Source: Collinsella sp.
GTDB taxonomy: Bacteria; Actinomycetota; Coriobacteriia; Coriobacteriales; Coriobacteriaceae
Assembly: GCA_019414265.1 (NCBI GenBank)
Contig: DXMJ01000008.1
Span: 1-64,000, forward strand
Length of the DNA: 64,000 nt
Reading direction: 5' to 3'
The position numbers and the translations under genes are program-made. Positions within the stretch are counted from its first letter, which is position 1, and the number at the start of each line of letters is the position of its first letter. Below are positions 17,109-25,125 of the stretch, piece after piece. Under the pieces are notes generated by a model. The model was not told where the DNA came from. It searched no databases and worked only from the letters and a program-made list of their open reading frames with translations.

Positions 17109-18131
17109 ATGGCTGACGAGCGCAAAACAGAAAGCAAGGCATGGGCGATTGAGGCCGCCGCGGCAGAGGCGGCATCGCGAGCTGCCGAGGAGCTACATCG
17201 TCCTCCCGTGGTGCCGATGGAGCGCGTGGTCGATCGCACCGATATCGAGCGCGGCGAGCGTGCCGGCCAAAAGCGCAGCCAGGAGCCAGGCTTCCCGCGC
17301 TTTTTCGCCGAGCTCAATCTAGGTCTGATTCTTACGGCTTTTGCCATCGTTGCGTTTAAAACCCCTAATCACTTTGCTTTTGGCGGCACCTCGGGCGTGT
17401 CGGTCATTCTGTCCACGCTGTTCCCGACCCTGCCCGTCGGCGTCTTTATGTGGATTATCAACGCGGTTCTCGTCGTCTTGGGCTTTATCTTTTTGGAGCG
17501 CAAGGCAATCCTGTGGAGCGTCTTCGCCTCGTTTGCGCTGTCCGCCTATGTTTCGCTGTTTGAGCTTTTTATTCCGACCGATGTCTCGATGACGGGCGAT
17601 ATGTGGCTCGACCTGTGCTTTGCCGTGATTCTGCCGGCGCTCGGCAGCGCCATCGTTTTTGATATCGGCGCCTCGACGGGCGGCACGGACATCCTCGCTA
17701 TGATCCTCAAACGCCGTACCACACTCGAGATTGGCCGCGCGCTGTTGCTGGTCGATATCGGCATCGTGACCATCGCGGCCTTCTTGTACGGTCCGCGCGT
17801 CGGTCTGTACTGCGTGCTCGGCCTGTTTGCCAAGACGCTTGTGGTCGACAAGGCCATCGAGGGCATTCACCTGCGCAAAGTCTGCACGATCATTTGCTCC
17901 GAGCCGCGCAAAGTTGAGGAGTTTATCGTCAAACATCTCAACCGTACGGCGACTATCAGCCGCGGCTACGGTGCCTTTTCGGGCAAGTGCGTGACGGTGA
18001 TCATGAGCGTGCTGAGCCGTCGCGAGGCCGTGCAACTGCGCCGCTATGCGCGCGAGGTCGATCCGGGTGCCTTTATCACGATTGTCGACAGCTCCGAGAT
18101 CGTCGGCAAGGGTTTCCGCGGCACGAACTAG
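17109..18131 (+). CDS. YitT family membrane protein (DUF161 + DUF2179)
   Basis: A 340-residue protein. A charged, Ala-rich cytoplasmic N terminus of about 60 residues precedes five to six membrane helices. These carry the YitT block FAFGGTSGVSVILSTLFPTLPVG and the repeat FDIGASTGGTDILAMILKRRTT. The C-terminal DUF2179 domain (VCTIICSEPRKVEEFIVKHL to FITIVDSSEIVGKGF) looks like a small ligand-binding sensor. The family is common in Firmicutes and actinobacteria and has no proven transport substrate. Start at 17109 with ACGAGGGG 8 bases upstream. The N-terminal extension is longer than usual for YitT. Confidence 0.9.
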   Translation: MADERKTESKAWAIEAAAAEAASRAAEELHRPPVVPMERVVDRTDIERGERAGQKRSQEPGFPRFFAELNLGLILTAFAIVAFKTPNHFAFGGTSGVSVILSTLFPTLPVGVFMWIINAVLVVLGFIFLERKAILWSVFASFALSAYVSLFELFIPTDVSMTGDMWLDLCFAVILPALGSAIVFDIGASTGGTDILAMILKRRTTLEIGRALLLVDIGIVTIAAFLYGPRVGLYCVLGLFAKTLVVDKAIEGIHLRKVCTIICSEPRKVEEFIVKHLNRTATISRGYGAFSGKCVTVIMSVLSRREAVQLRRYAREVDPGAFITIVDSSEIVGKGFRGTN

Positions 18132-18281
18132 CGCGGACACACTCATCAAACAATCGAAAAGCGCCTCGCGCGTTGCAAATACGTCATCTAAGAGTATTTG
18201 TCCTCACATTGGGTGATAATGATGCCAAAGACATCGTTTGCGATCCAGGTGATTCGCTCTAGATACGAAGGGATGATTTCG

Positions 18282-19571
18282 ATGTTCTGTTCGCAGTGTG
18301 GCGCCCCCATGGGCGATAACGACAAGTTCTGCGGCGTGTGTGGTGCCCCCAATGTCGGTGCTGCAGCTTCCACCCCTCAGGGTCAGCCTCAGCCTCAGCA
18401 GTTTGTTCCTCAACCTGTCGCGAACGCGTCCAAGGGCTGCACGGCTCAGGCGTTTGAGGATATGACCAAGACTCCGGGCGTGCTGCAGCGCGTGTGCCAG
18501 ATTGCCTTTTTGCCGGCGCTTATCTGTGTCGTGTCGGTACTCGTGCTGTTCATCCCCGTTATCGGCGGTATTGCGGCTGCCATCGGCTTTTTGGCTGCCT
18601 ACGTGGCGAGCGTGTGCGGTTCGGGCTTTGGTATCGAGTGGGGTCGCGACCTGTCGCTTAAGATCGATGACGGCATGGGTCGTCCGTTGATGCGTTCCAC
18701 GTCGTTTGGTCTCGGAATCTTTTCGAGCGTTATTTCGGTCGTACTCGAGTTTATCGCTGCCATTCCCATTATCGGTGTAGTGCTTTCGCTGGTGGAGGGC
18801 GTGGTAATTGGCGCCGCGGGCTCGTATTCTTATTACGGCTCTTATGCGCTCGAGGCTGCGCTGTTTGGCTCGCTTGGCCTGCTTGTCCTGGCTATGATTG
18901 CCACGGTGGTCCTGGGGGTCTTCTTTAAGATGTTCGCCGACATTGCCGTGATGCACTTTGCGGTGACCGGTCGCGTCGAGAGCGCGTTTTCGCTCGATAA
19001 GGTTTGGGCGGCCTTTAAGAACAACAAGACCAAGCTGTTCTGCGCTTCGTTCCTCCCCGAGTTTTTGACGGGCCTGGTTTCCAACGCCATTACGTGGATC
19101 TTGACAGCTGTCTTTGGTGCCATCGCCGGAATTGGCGCGTACGGCTATTACTATCGCCCCACGGGTATCGAGGCGATTGTTACCGCCGGTGGTGTCACGC
19201 TCGTATTGTTCCTGGTGCTGATTGCATTCGTCACGGTGTTCCTTACGGTCTTTGGCAAGATGCTCAAGCACCGTGCCGTTGGCTATTGGGCTGCACGTTA
19301 TGCAAGCGAATGGGCCGATGAGGACAAGGACGACGTTTTGACTTTTGTGCTCCCGGGTGAGAAGAAGCCTGCTCCTGCGGGATTCAATCCCACGGCAGCC
19401 ACTGGTGCTGCGCCTGCCCCGGCACCCGCGCCTGCACCTGCCCCGGCACCTGCTCCTGTCCCCGCACCGGCGTCCGAGGCGACGCCTGCGGAGCCCGATT
19501 GGGATGCCGTTGCCACGCCGGCGGATGAGCCGGGCGATAATCCTGCTGCCGAAAACAATCAAACCGAATAG
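18282..19571 (+). CDS. zinc-ribbon membrane protein with Pro-Ala tail (DUF4013-like)
   Basis: 429 residues. It opens with a zinc ribbon, MFCSQCGAPMGDNDKFCGVCGAP (two CxxC pairs), then a Gln/Pro linker. A membrane region of about six helices follows, resembling DUF4013 proteins. The C terminus is a nearly perfect Ala-Pro dipeptide run followed by an acidic tail. Such zinc-ribbon membrane proteins are common in Coriobacteriia and no function is known to me. Starts at 18273 (MISMFC) and 18282 (MFC) are both possible; AAGGGATG is better spaced for 18282, and family members usually start directly with MFC. A similar zinc-ribbon protein is encoded immediately downstream. A terminator follows the gene. 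Confidence 0.8.
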   Translation: MFCSQCGAPMGDNDKFCGVCGAPNVGAAASTPQGQPQPQQFVPQPVANASKGCTAQAFEDMTKTPGVLQRVCQIAFLPALICVVSVLVLFIPVIGGIAAAIGFLAAYVASVCGSGFGIEWGRDLSLKIDDGMGRPLMRSTSFGLGIFSSVISVVLEFIAAIPIIGVVLSLVEGVVIGAAGSYSYYGSYALEAALFGSLGLLVLAMIATVVLGVFFKMFADIAVMHFAVTGRVESAFSLDKVWAAFKNNKTKLFCASFLPEFLTGLVSNAITWILTAVFGAIAGIGAYGYYYRPTGIEAIVTAGGVTLVLFLVLIAFVTVFLTVFGKMLKHRAVGYWAARYASEWADEDKDDVLTFVLPGEKKPAPAGFNPTAATGAAPAPAPAPAPAPAPAPVPAPASEATPAEPDWDAVATPADEPGDNPAAENNQTE

Positions 19572-19578
19572 CCGGTCG

Positions 19579-19615
19579 AGGCGCCCTGGGCAACTGAGCC
19601 CGGGGTGCCTTTTTC
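19579..19615 (+). terminator. terminator after the first zinc-ribbon gene
   Basis: AGGCGCCCTGGG pairs with CCCGGGGTGCCT around an 8-base loop, followed by TTTTTC. Confidence 0.85.
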
Positions 19616-19766
19616 TACTGCGAAAGCAAGAAAATGCCTGGGAAAACGGTTGCAGCAAAATTTCTCGGAAATTGGTCAATGTTGCGCAACAACGTCGCGG
19701 CTATTGTTGAGAACGTAGACGTGTAAGGTTTGAAGGCGTGCGACGCCTTAGGAAAAGGAGAGGCTC

Positions 19767-20375
19767 ATGTTCTGTCCCACTTGTGGTTCTCCCATTTCGG
19801 ATGATGCCAAATTCTGCCCTGTTTGCGGATCCGCCGTTGGTGCCGCTTCTGCCGCTCCGGCCCCGCAGCCCCAGCCCGCTCCGGCCCAGGCTATTCAGCC
19901 CGTGCCCCAGCCTCAGCAGCAGTACACCGGTCAATACGCCCAACAGTCCGCATCCGCTCCGATGGGCTATGGCCCCATTAAGGCTGACCGCAGCCTGATC
20001 GGCTGGCTGCTGCTCTCTCTTGTGACCTGCGGTATCTATTCGTTCTACTTCCTGTATTGCTTGGCACGCGACGTCAACACGTTGTGTCAGGATGACGGCG
20101 ATTACACGCCGGGTCTGGCGGAATTCATCCTTCTATCGTTTGTGACCTGCGGCTTCTACGCGTACTACTGGTATTACAAGATTGGCAACCGCCTGCAGGC
20201 CAACGCTCCTCGCTACGGCCTGGTGTTCCAGGAAAACGGCACCACCGTTCTTCTGTGGCAGATCTTCGGCGCGCTCCTGTGCGGCCTTGGTCCCATCTTC
20301 GCTATGAACATCATCATCAATAATACCAATGCCATGGCAACGGCTTACAACACTCGCCTTGGCGCTCGTGCCTAA
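19767..20375 (+). CDS. zinc-ribbon DUF4234 membrane protein
   Basis: 202 residues: a zinc ribbon (MFCPTCGSPISDDAKFCPVCGS), a Pro/Gln/Ala-rich linker to about residue 70, then a DUF4234-like membrane domain with LLLSLVTCGIYSFYFLYCLARDVN and a second similar unit, FILLSFVTCGFYAYYWYYKIGN. The two VTCG[IF]Y units look like an internal duplication. The ribosome-binding site GAAAAGGAG precedes ATG 19767. No function is established. A DUF2752 gene starts 13 bases after the stop and is probably co-transcribed. Confidence 0.85.
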   Translation: MFCPTCGSPISDDAKFCPVCGSAVGAASAAPAPQPQPAPAQAIQPVPQPQQQYTGQYAQQSASAPMGYGPIKADRSLIGWLLLSLVTCGIYSFYFLYCLARDVNTLCQDDGDYTPGLAEFILLSFVTCGFYAYYWYYKIGNRLQANAPRYGLVFQENGTTVLLWQIFGALLCGLGPIFAMNIIINNTNAMATAYNTRLGARA

Positions 20376-20388
20376 CAATAAGGGCGGC

Positions 20389-20865
20389 GTGAACAGCTCC
20401 CAGGGACATAGGGGCACGGCAGAGCTCCTTCGCCGCGCCCTTTTTTGCACCGGCGCGCTCTTTGTCGCCTGGCTCGCGCTCTACCTGCTCGATATCGGCT
20501 GCATTTTTCGAATGATGACGGGCGCTCCTTGTCCGGGATGCGGCATGACGAGGGCGTGGCTGGCGGCGCTGCGTCTCGATTTTGCGGCGGCCTTTGCCTA
20601 CCATCCGCTGTTTTGGGTGGTGCCGATTGCGTTTGTGCTCGCGTTCGTGCGCGAGGAGGTGGCATCGAGCAAGCTAAAGCGTGGTGTCGACATTGCAGTC
20701 ACCGTGTTGTGCATGCTGGTCATCGCCGTATGGATCGTGCGCCTCATCAATCCGGTAGATGCCGGCCTACTCTTTGGCGGCCATGCGCCCGCCGGAGTCC
20801 CCGACGACATCATCCACCTCGAACCCCCACGCTGGCTCACCATCCTTCGCTCTTTCCTGTCGTGA
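20389..20865 (+). CDS. DUF2752 domain membrane protein
   Basis: 158 residues with three to four membrane helices and the DUF2752 signature GAPCPGCGMTRAWLAALRLD followed by AFAYHPLFWVVP. GTG at 20389 is chosen because AAGGGCG lies just before it and the protein then starts ahead of the first helix; an upstream in-frame start would overlap the previous gene. DUF2752 genes often sit beside small zinc-ribbon, TM2 or DUF4234 membrane proteins, as here, but no role is known. Convergent with the M20 peptidase gene across a shared terminator. Confidence 0.85.
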   Translation: MNSSQGHRGTAELLRRALFCTGALFVAWLALYLLDIGCIFRMMTGAPCPGCGMTRAWLAALRLDFAAAFAYHPLFWVVPIAFVLAFVREEVASSKLKRGVDIAVTVLCMLVIAVWIVRLINPVDAGLLFGGHAPAGVPDDIIHLEPPRWLTILRSFLS

Positions 20866-20897
20866 CGGAGGACGCGCTAGAAAAGCGGTCGACACAT

Positions 20898-20940
20898 AAG
20901 CGGGGGCGAACGTTGAGATAACGTTCGCCCCCGCTTTGCT
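20898..20940. terminator. bidirectional terminator between DUF2752 and M20 genes
   Basis: A 17-bp perfect stem (AAGCGGGGGCGAACGTT / AACGTTCGCCCCCGCTT) with a 5-base loop. It has short T-rich flanks on the plus strand and lies between two convergent genes. Confidence 0.8.
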
Positions 20941-20971
20941 CTAGCCAGGTTGTTATGGGTGGGCGTGATGG

Positions 20972-22435
20972 CTACTCGTCGCGCTTCTCCTCGTGGCGAG
21001 CGGCAGCCCGCGCATCGTGGATGCCCTTGATTGCAGCATGGCGAGCGGTGCGAGCATCGTGCATGGCGTCGCGCGCCTCAGCGGCTGTTGCCTTGGCAGA
21101 GCGCAGCTTGGCGGCCAAGTCGGGGTTGGTCTCGGCAACCGCGGCGATCGTGGGGCCGTCGAGCTCCTCTTGCGTGGGCTCGGCCAAAAAGTCGATAGCA
21201 TACTGGGCGGCCACCATGGAGCCCTTTGCCAGCACGGTCTCGTCGATCTTGTAGAAGCAGGAATGTTGGGCGTACGTGGCACCAATCTTGGGGTTGCGCG
21301 TACCTACAAAGGCGAGCACGCCCGGCACGCGGCGCAGGTACTCCGAAAAATCCTCGCCCGAAAGCGTGCCACGGTAATGGCCTTGACCGGTGGGGCCCAG
21401 GCACTTGATTACAGCCTGACGGCAGCGCTCGCTCGAGGCGACCTCGTTTTCGACCTTGTAGTTGGCGATGGTGTAGTCGGTGAGCTCAGCCTCGGCGCCC
21501 AGAGCTGCCGCGGTATGCTCCACGATGCGGCGCATGAGCTCCGGCATTTCCTCGTGGGTCGAATCGCCGTAGGTGCGCACTGTGCCGGCGAGGTAGGCCG
21601 TGCCGGCGATAACGTTGCGCGCGGTGCCGCCGTGCAGCTCGCCGACGGTGATGACAGCCGGCTCGTAGGGGCTAATCTCGCGCGAGACGATGGTCTGCAG
21701 GGCGTTGACGATCTCTGCCGCAACCATAACGGCGTCGTGGCCGCGCTGGGGCATGGCGCCATGGCACGAGGTGCCGCGGACGTCGATGCGGAACCAGTCG
21801 GTATTTGCCATGCGTGGGCCGGGCTCGCAGCTTACGGTACCGGCGTCGACCTCGCTCCAGATGTGCGCGGCGTAGGCGCCATCGACGCCGTCGAGCACAC
21901 CCGTGCCAATCATGAGTTTGGCGCCCTGGCCGTTTTCCTCGCTGGGCTGGAATACGATGCGAATCTCGCCGTGGATGTCATCGGTCATGTGGCGCAGAAT
22001 CTGCAACGTGCCGAGCATCATGGCGATATGGCAGTCGTGACCGCAGGCGTGCATGCAGCCCTCATTGACGCTGACGAACTCCTCGCCGGTCTGCTCAGTG
22101 ACGGGCAGGGCGTCGATATCGGCGCGCAGCAGGATGCGGCGGCGCGGCGTGCCGTCCTCGCGGTAGGCATCCGGCGCGGTGCCGCGAAGCGTCGCCACCA
22201 GGCCCGTCTTGAGCGGACGCTCGTAGGGGATATTCATGGCGTCGAGCTGGTTGGCGATGTCGGAAGTCGTGCGCTCCTCGGCAAGGCTCAGCTCCGGGTG
22301 CTTATGGAAGTGCCGGCGCTGCTTGATGATGTAGGGTTCAAACTCGGCGGCGATATCCTGGATGGCCGCGGTGACGTCGTCTGCCGCGCGAACCTCGGTT
22401 GCCGCCATAATCTGCTGTGCCTTGGTCTTCGTCAT
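20972..22435 (-). CDS. M20 family amidohydrolase/metallopeptidase
   Basis: 487 residues. The M20D (amidohydrolase/aminoacylase) pattern is clear: RRHFHKHPELSLAEERTTSD, HACGHDCHIAMMLG with metal ligands, FQPSEENGQGAKLM, CHGAMPQRGHDAV in the dimerisation domain, and FVGTRNP plus AQHSCFYKIDE near the end. Members hydrolyse N-acyl amino acids or short peptides using two metal ions; substrate not assignable. The start at 22435 (MTKTKAQQ) follows AAGGAGC; an open frame upstream is antisense to the divergent gene. Unusually, the last 45 residues form an Ala-, Arg- and His-rich charged helix (TAAEARDAMHDARTARHAAI) beyond the normal catalytic fold. Confidence 0.9.
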   Translation of the reverse strand: MTKTKAQQIMAATEVRAADDVTAAIQDIAAEFEPYIIKQRRHFHKHPELSLAEERTTSDIANQLDAMNIPYERPLKTGLVATLRGTAPDAYREDGTPRRRILLRADIDALPVTEQTGEEFVSVNEGCMHACGHDCHIAMMLGTLQILRHMTDDIHGEIRIVFQPSEENGQGAKLMIGTGVLDGVDGAYAAHIWSEVDAGTVSCEPGPRMANTDWFRIDVRGTSCHGAMPQRGHDAVMVAAEIVNALQTIVSREISPYEPAVITVGELHGGTARNVIAGTAYLAGTVRTYGDSTHEEMPELMRRIVEHTAAALGAEAELTDYTIANYKVENEVASSERCRQAVIKCLGPTGQGHYRGTLSGEDFSEYLRRVPGVLAFVGTRNPKIGATYAQHSCFYKIDETVLAKGSMVAAQYAIDFLAEPTQEELDGPTIAAVAETNPDLAAKLRSAKATAAEARDAMHDARTARHAAIKGIHDARAAARHEEKRDE

Positions 22436-22603
22436 GGTCGATTTGCTCCTTGTTGGCTCGATCGCAAAATCGTACAGGCTCTCTCCAGTATGCCACCTGC
22501 CGCTAGGGCTGGTAAAGCTGCCGTTTGCCGCTTGGCATTTTGTAACCGAGGCGGGGGAGTACACTCGGGGGTGTTGAATTTCCTGCCAGAGATGGGGATG
22601 CCC

Positions 22604-24241
22604 ATGCAACATATCGATCGGATTATTCGCTCCAAGAACGTCTTTACCGCGCAAGACGGCATCGATTCCGCCCGCGAGCTGGCGATTGCCATCGCGGGCG
22701 ACCGCATCGTCGCAGTCGGTGCGCCCGATGACGTAATTGCCGCCGCACCTGCCGCCACGCCGGTGGTCGATTACGGCGAGCAGTTTGTCTGCCCCGGTTT
22801 CCATGATGCGCATCTGCACTTCTTCCATACCTCGGTCGGCTCCTCGCCGTACATGCTCATGGATATGGGCGCGTCCGAGGCGGCACTGGTACAACATGCG
22901 CTCGAGTTTTCCCAGGACCTGCCCGATGACGCCTGGGTTGTGACGCAGGGCTGGCGCGACTACCGTTGGGACCCGCCCGAGCATCCTACCAAGGCGTCGC
23001 TCGATGCGGCATTCCCCGATCGTCCCTGCGTTATGTATTCGGGCGACGGGCACACGCTTTGGCTCAACAGCCGCGCACTCGAGGCGCTCGGCGTCACGCG
23101 CGACAGCGAGCCGCCAGCGGGCGGCAGCTACGACAAGGACGCAAGCGGCGAGCTTACGGGCATTGCTCACGAAGCGGCTGCCATGCAGTTGTTGCCGCGC
23201 TGCCTTGAGTGGCTGGGCGAAGATCGCATCGCAAGCGCTTACGCCGATCAAATGAGGCGCATGGCCGAGCAGGGCATCACCTCGATCTGCGATATGTCGC
23301 TCATGCCCATGCCAGGCTGCGATTTTATCCGCGACGACGTCTACGACAAACTGCAGACAGCCGGCAAGCTGGGCATTCGTGCCCATCTGTTCCCCACGCT
23401 GTTGGATGACCAGTCGCGTCTAGAAGAGCTCCAGGTACGTTATGCGAACAACGCGCTGCTTTCGGCGCCGGGTTTTAAGCAGTTCTTCGATGGCGTGTCG
23501 AGTGAACACACGGCATATCTCACCGAGCCCTATACCAATCCGCGCTTCCCGGGCGACCAGGGCCGTCTGACAGTCCCGGCTGAGCGCATGCGAAAATTGG
23601 TTCTGGCGGCTGCGGAGCGCGGTCACACCGTGCGCATCCACGTTATTGGTGACGGTGCGATTCATGCCGCGCTGGATATCTTCGAGGAAGCAGCCGACCT
23701 GTACGGCCTGCCCCAGCACGGCCATAACACGCTCGAGCACCTGGAGAACCTTCTGCCCGAGGACATCGACCGCCTGCGCAAGCTCAACGTGGTTGCTTCG
23801 AGCCAGCCCTGCCACATTACACTCGACCCGGGTGGACCGGAGCGCGATCTGGGCCTGGAGCGCAGCCGCATCATGTGGCCGTTCGCAACCTATAAGCAGC
23901 GCGGCATTCGCCAAGCCTTCGGTACCGACAGCCCTATCACGCCCGTTACCAGCATGAACGTGCTCTACACGGCTATCACGCGCCAGGACCCCAAAAGCCA
24001 CTGGCCCGAGGGCGGCTGGTTGCCGAGCGAGCGCATCGATGCAGCAACGGCTCTGCGCAACTACACCTTGGGCAGCGCCTATGCAGCGGGCGACGAGCAA
24101 AACCTCGGTAGCTTGGAGCCTGGCAAGTACGCCGACCTGGTAGTCCTGGACCAAAACCCGCTCACCGTTGATCCCCAAGAACTTCAAGCCACCAAAGTCC
24201 AAGCCACCTACCTGGCAGGCAACTTGATTTACGAGCGCTAA
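22604..24241 (+). CDS. amidohydrolase 3 family protein (YtcJ-like)
   Basis: 545 residues of the amidohydrolase superfamily, YtcJ branch. Metal-binding HDAHLHFFH follows the strand VDYGEQFVCPGF. GWRDYRWDPPEHPT, SGDGHTLWLNSRALEALG, RIHVIGDGAIHAALD and AFGTDSPITP are the family's further landmarks. YtcJ-type proteins are metal-dependent hydrolases of amides or imides with mostly unknown substrates. Three in-frame Met codons lie at 22592, 22598 and 22604; GGGGA upstream best fits 22604, but the difference is four residues at most. It is divergent from the M20 amidohydrolase, with about 170 bases between, so the two may share regulation and a peptide or amide-scavenging role (inference). Confidence 0.85.
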   Translation: MQHIDRIIRSKNVFTAQDGIDSARELAIAIAGDRIVAVGAPDDVIAAAPAATPVVDYGEQFVCPGFHDAHLHFFHTSVGSSPYMLMDMGASEAALVQHALEFSQDLPDDAWVVTQGWRDYRWDPPEHPTKASLDAAFPDRPCVMYSGDGHTLWLNSRALEALGVTRDSEPPAGGSYDKDASGELTGIAHEAAAMQLLPRCLEWLGEDRIASAYADQMRRMAEQGITSICDMSLMPMPGCDFIRDDVYDKLQTAGKLGIRAHLFPTLLDDQSRLEELQVRYANNALLSAPGFKQFFDGVSSEHTAYLTEPYTNPRFPGDQGRLTVPAERMRKLVLAAAERGHTVRIHVIGDGAIHAALDIFEEAADLYGLPQHGHNTLEHLENLLPEDIDRLRKLNVVASSQPCHITLDPGGPERDLGLERSRIMWPFATYKQRGIRQAFGTDSPITPVTSMNVLYTAITRQDPKSHWPEGGWLPSERIDAATALRNYTLGSAYAAGDEQNLGSLEPGKYADLVVLDQNPLTVDPQELQATKVQATYLAGNLIYER

Positions 24242-24259
24242 CCCCACATCCCACCCCTC

Positions 24260-24326
24260 AGTTGCGGTGAAATAGTCCCTAAAATCGGCCTTCAAGCCCA
24301 AAAACAGGAACTATTCCACCGCAACT
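24260..24326. repeat. imperfect inverted repeat (AGTTGCGGTG...)
   Basis: AGTTGCGGTGAAATAGT pairs with ACTATTCCACCGCAACT; spacer about 30 bases. It begins 19 bases after the amidohydrolase stop codon. The following bases are A-rich rather than T-rich on the plus strand. Confidence 0.75.
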
Positions 24327-24399
24327 TAAAAGAGCGCGTCCCAACAACGTGCCCCCTATCTTGTGCATTCCATCCGCATCGCCATTTTGCTGCACTGAC

Positions 24400-24598
24400 T
24401 TTTCTGAATGCCGGGCCCTAGTTAGTCAACCTGGCTCCCAGGGCGGACCGGAGGGCATGAAGTTTGTCGCGAGTTCCGCACGCAAAGGAAAGCACTTAAT
24501 GTGCTTTCCGTCTTGCGCAGGACTGTAGAGCAGCAAACTTCATGCCCTCCGGTCCGCCCCGGGAGCCACCGTTAAGTTATCCCCCGGCATTCAGAAAA
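24400..24598. repeat. 199-bp nested inverted repeat (cruciform element 1)
   Basis: Outermost arms TTTTCTGAATGCCGGG (24400-24415) and its complement (24583-24598) enclose a second arm pair: 24433-24466 and 24534-24567, 34 bases each with one mismatch, starting GGCTCCCAGGGCGGACCGGA. Inside these lies a 9-bp hairpin GGAAAGCAC-TTAAT-GTGCTTTCC (24487-24509). The element carries no coding frame. Confidence 0.85.
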
Positions 24599-24735
24599 TC
24601 TAAGTGCCAAAAAATAAGATTTTTTGACTCCGTGTTGTATAACCCGCCATTCGTGGGTACCATTCAACGCGTACGCAAACAAAAAGGGTTAATTCGCGTG
24701 GTATAACCGCGCGGCCCAAAAAGGAGGAGACAAGC

Positions 24736-25029
24736 ATGTCGTCTTTGAAGCCGCTTGCAGATCGTGTTCTGGTCAAGCCCGACGAGGCCGAGCAGAAGAC
24801 CGCTTCTGGTCTGTATATCGCCAGCAACGCTCAGGAGAAGCCGCAGCGCGGCACCATTGTTGCCGTTGGCGCCGGCAAGGTCAACGACAAGGGTGAGCGC
24901 ATTCCCATGGACGTCAAGGTCGGTGACGTTGTCATCTACGGTAAGTTCGGTGGCAACGAGGTTAAGGTCGACGGCGAGAAGTATCTGCTCATGCGCGCCG
25001 ATGACATCTACGCTGTCGTCGAGGCCTAG
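24736..25029 (+). CDS. groES: GroES co-chaperonin
   Basis: 97 residues, the standard length. SLKPLADRVLVKPDEAEQKT at the N terminus, the mobile loop region ASGLYIASNAQEKPQRG, and VGDVVIYGKFGGNEVKVDGEKYLLMRADDIYAVVE are diagnostic. It caps the GroEL ring during protein folding in the cytoplasm. AAAAAGGAGGAG precedes the ATG. groEL follows after 96 bases, as in the usual groESL operon. No CIRCE or HAIR heat-shock operator was found in the 135 bases upstream. Confidence 0.97.
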   Translation: MSSLKPLADRVLVKPDEAEQKTASGLYIASNAQEKPQRGTIVAVGAGKVNDKGERIPMDVKVGDVVIYGKFGGNEVKVDGEKYLLMRADDIYAVVEA

Positions 25030-25125
25030 TCTCGTCAGAATCTCTGATTCGTCTTTGAACGCGCTCGTCGCATAGGACTCGGAAGCGGCGACGCGAGTCA
25101 CATTTCTTTTGGAGGATTACCCACT

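Larger units (their letters stand above)
24242..24735. other. 494-base gene-free gap upstream of groES
   Basis: It holds two palindromic structures, described separately at 24260-24326 and 24400-24598, and the groES leader. No CIRCE (TTAGCACTC-N9-GAGTGCTAA) or HAIR operator is seen. No protein-coding frame looks real. Confidence 0.7.

Noticed and set aside
20972..23386. 804-codon extension of the M20 amidohydrolase
   Set aside because: The upstream 300 codons are antisense to the YtcJ-like gene; a strong ribosome-binding site marks the start at 22435.
24599..24735. CIRCE or HAIR operator before groES
   Set aside because: No matching inverted repeat could be found on reading the leader.
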